DNA of 24,324 nucleotides, from NCBI GenBank assembly GCA_964388245.1, contig CAYLZH010000040.1, forward strand, positions 1 through 24,324, written 5' to 3'. The position numbers were made by a program, and so were the translations under genes. Shown here piece by piece: positions 23,722-24,324 of the stretch. The notes beneath the pieces are model-generated. The model was not told the DNA's origin, did not search any database, and worked only from the letters and a program-made list of their open reading frames with translations. The stretch comes from JAIOYV01 sp964388245 (lineage in GTDB: Bacteria > Bacteroidota > Bacteroidia > Bacteroidales > M50B96). Within the stretch, counting starts at the first letter, position 1. The number at the start of each line of letters is the position of its first letter.

Positions 23722-24324
23722 TTAAAAGGCAGCAATTAGCAAATCGATATCCTTTGAGGGAATTGAGAAATAATCACCAATATAGGAGTTAGTTAGGATT
23801 CCATTATAAATGTATACTCCCTTTCGCAATCCACTGTCGTCGCGGATGAGTGGAGAAATTCCGCCCGAATCGCCCAGGTTTGAAAGTACCGGAGCAAAAA
23901 TATTGCTCAGGGCATAACTTGCTGTTCGGGCAACACGCGAGGCAATGTTGGGAACACAATAGTGAATTATTCCGTGTTTTATGTAATAGGGATTAGTATG
24001 GGAGGTTAATTGAGATGTTTCAAAAATCCCTCCCTGATCGATGTTAAGATCGATGATCAAAGAACCCGGTTTCATTTGTTGTACCATATCTTCCGACACG
24101 ATAAAAGGAGAAGAAAGTTTGAGTGTTTCCATTGCTCCGATTACAACATCAGCAGAAATAATTGCATTCCGAAGAATTTTTGGTTGCAAAACCGATGTGA
24201 AAACCTGCTGGTTGATATTTTTTTGCAAAGTTCTCAGGTTGGCAATTGAATTATCGAACACTTTAACAGTTGCACCCAAACCTAAGGCTGTCCGAGTAGC
24301 AAACTCGCCCGAGGTTCCGGCACC
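23722..24324 (-). CDS. ald: Alanine dehydrogenase, C-terminal part (5' end beyond the window)
   Basis: The last 200 codons of an alanine dehydrogenase/pyridine nucleotide transhydrogenase family protein; the frame is open to the window edge. It starts inside the Rossmann NAD site (GAGTSGEFA, then LGLGATVKVFD). It contains DVVIGAMET, the loop LIIDLNIDQGGIFETS, and HYCVPNIASRVARTASYALSN, all diagnostic for the family. Alanine dehydrogenase reversibly deaminates L-alanine to pyruvate and ammonia with NAD in the cytoplasm. The absence of membrane segments after the domain argues against a transhydrogenase. The TTG codon at 24279 is not a real start because the conserved nucleotide-binding site lies upstream of it. 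The C-terminal 50 residues (IRDDSGLRKGVYIYNG ... IDLLIAAF) are rather divergent from the Bacillus enzyme, so the substrate is likely but not certain. Confidence 0.88.
   Translation of the reverse strand, partial: GAGTSGEFATRTALGLGATVKVFDNSIANLRTLQKNINQQVFTSVLQPKILRNAIISADVVIGAMETLKLSSPFIVSEDMVQQMKPGSLIIDLNIDQGGIFETSQLTSHTNPYYIKHGIIHYCVPNIASRVARTASYALSNIFAPVLSNLGDSGGISPLIRDDSGLRKGVYIYNGILTNSYIGDYFSIPSKDIDLLIAAF

Noticed and set aside
24277..24279. TTG start for the alanine dehydrogenase
   Set aside because: The frame continues upstream through the nucleotide-binding GAGTSGEFA sequence, so the true start lies outside the window.
1..24324. CRISPR arrays, insertion sequences, rRNA genes
   Set aside because: No regularly spaced direct repeats, transposase motifs or rRNA-like stretches were seen on either strand.

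Overview
The window looks like chromosomal DNA of a Bacteroidota bacterium, most likely a free-living member of the Bacteroidales/Marinilabiliales side of the phylum rather than the genus Bacteroides. Supporting signs are about 40% G+C, promoters of the TTTG-N19-21-TAnnTTTG type, three large secreted proteins (plus one decayed remnant) ending in type IX secretion system (T9SS) C-terminal sorting domains, acidic-tailed lipoproteins, and the long form of IspG. No phage, insertion sequence or CRISPR array is visible. Most of the window is ordinary housekeeping and secreted-protein coding sequence. The accessory-looking part is roughly 6200-8900.

Layout. 1-1719: 3' end of a sensor histidine kinase and a sigma-54-dependent NtrC-type response regulator, closed by an intrinsic terminator. 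1882-3210: a lipoprotein with an ethylbenzene-dehydrogenase-type haem-binding domain and its terminator. 3494-6274 (minus): a secreted, T9SS-sorted metallophosphoesterase with a textbook Bacteroidota promoter. 6290-7111: a long non-coding stretch with a cluster of hairpins, followed by a frameshifted leftover of a T9SS sorting domain. 7112-8352: an ECF sigma factor tightly coupled to a multi-pass membrane protein that could be its anti-sigma factor. 8429-8848: an unusually A+T-rich small secreted cysteine protein behind a perfect palindrome. 8922-9111 (minus): tRNA-Cys with its own promoter and terminator. 9151-12983 (minus): a 1150-residue PNGase F-like protein and the folate gene folB. 13080-14975: ispG (isoprenoid MEP pathway). 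15265-18146: periplasmic M16 metalloprotease with promoter and terminator. 18283-21297: a secreted GH13 alpha-amylase-family enzyme with a LacI-type operator-like palindrome upstream and a terminator shared with the convergent lipoprotein pair (21314-22107, minus). 22214-23077: periplasmic cyclophilin-type prolyl isomerase. 23081-24324 (minus): TPR lipoprotein and the 3' part of an alanine dehydrogenase gene.

How it fits together. The cell appears to export several large enzymes acting on phosphate esters, N-glycans and alpha-glucans through T9SS, and keeps lipoproteins, a protease and a prolyl isomerase in its envelope. The best candidates for something not well described are the ECF sigma/membrane-protein pair, the PNGase F fold interrupted by about 500 residues containing a LamG domain, the sigma-54 activator with altered ATPase-switch residues, and the structured non-coding region at 6398-6561. 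All functional statements come from reading motifs; no database search was run.
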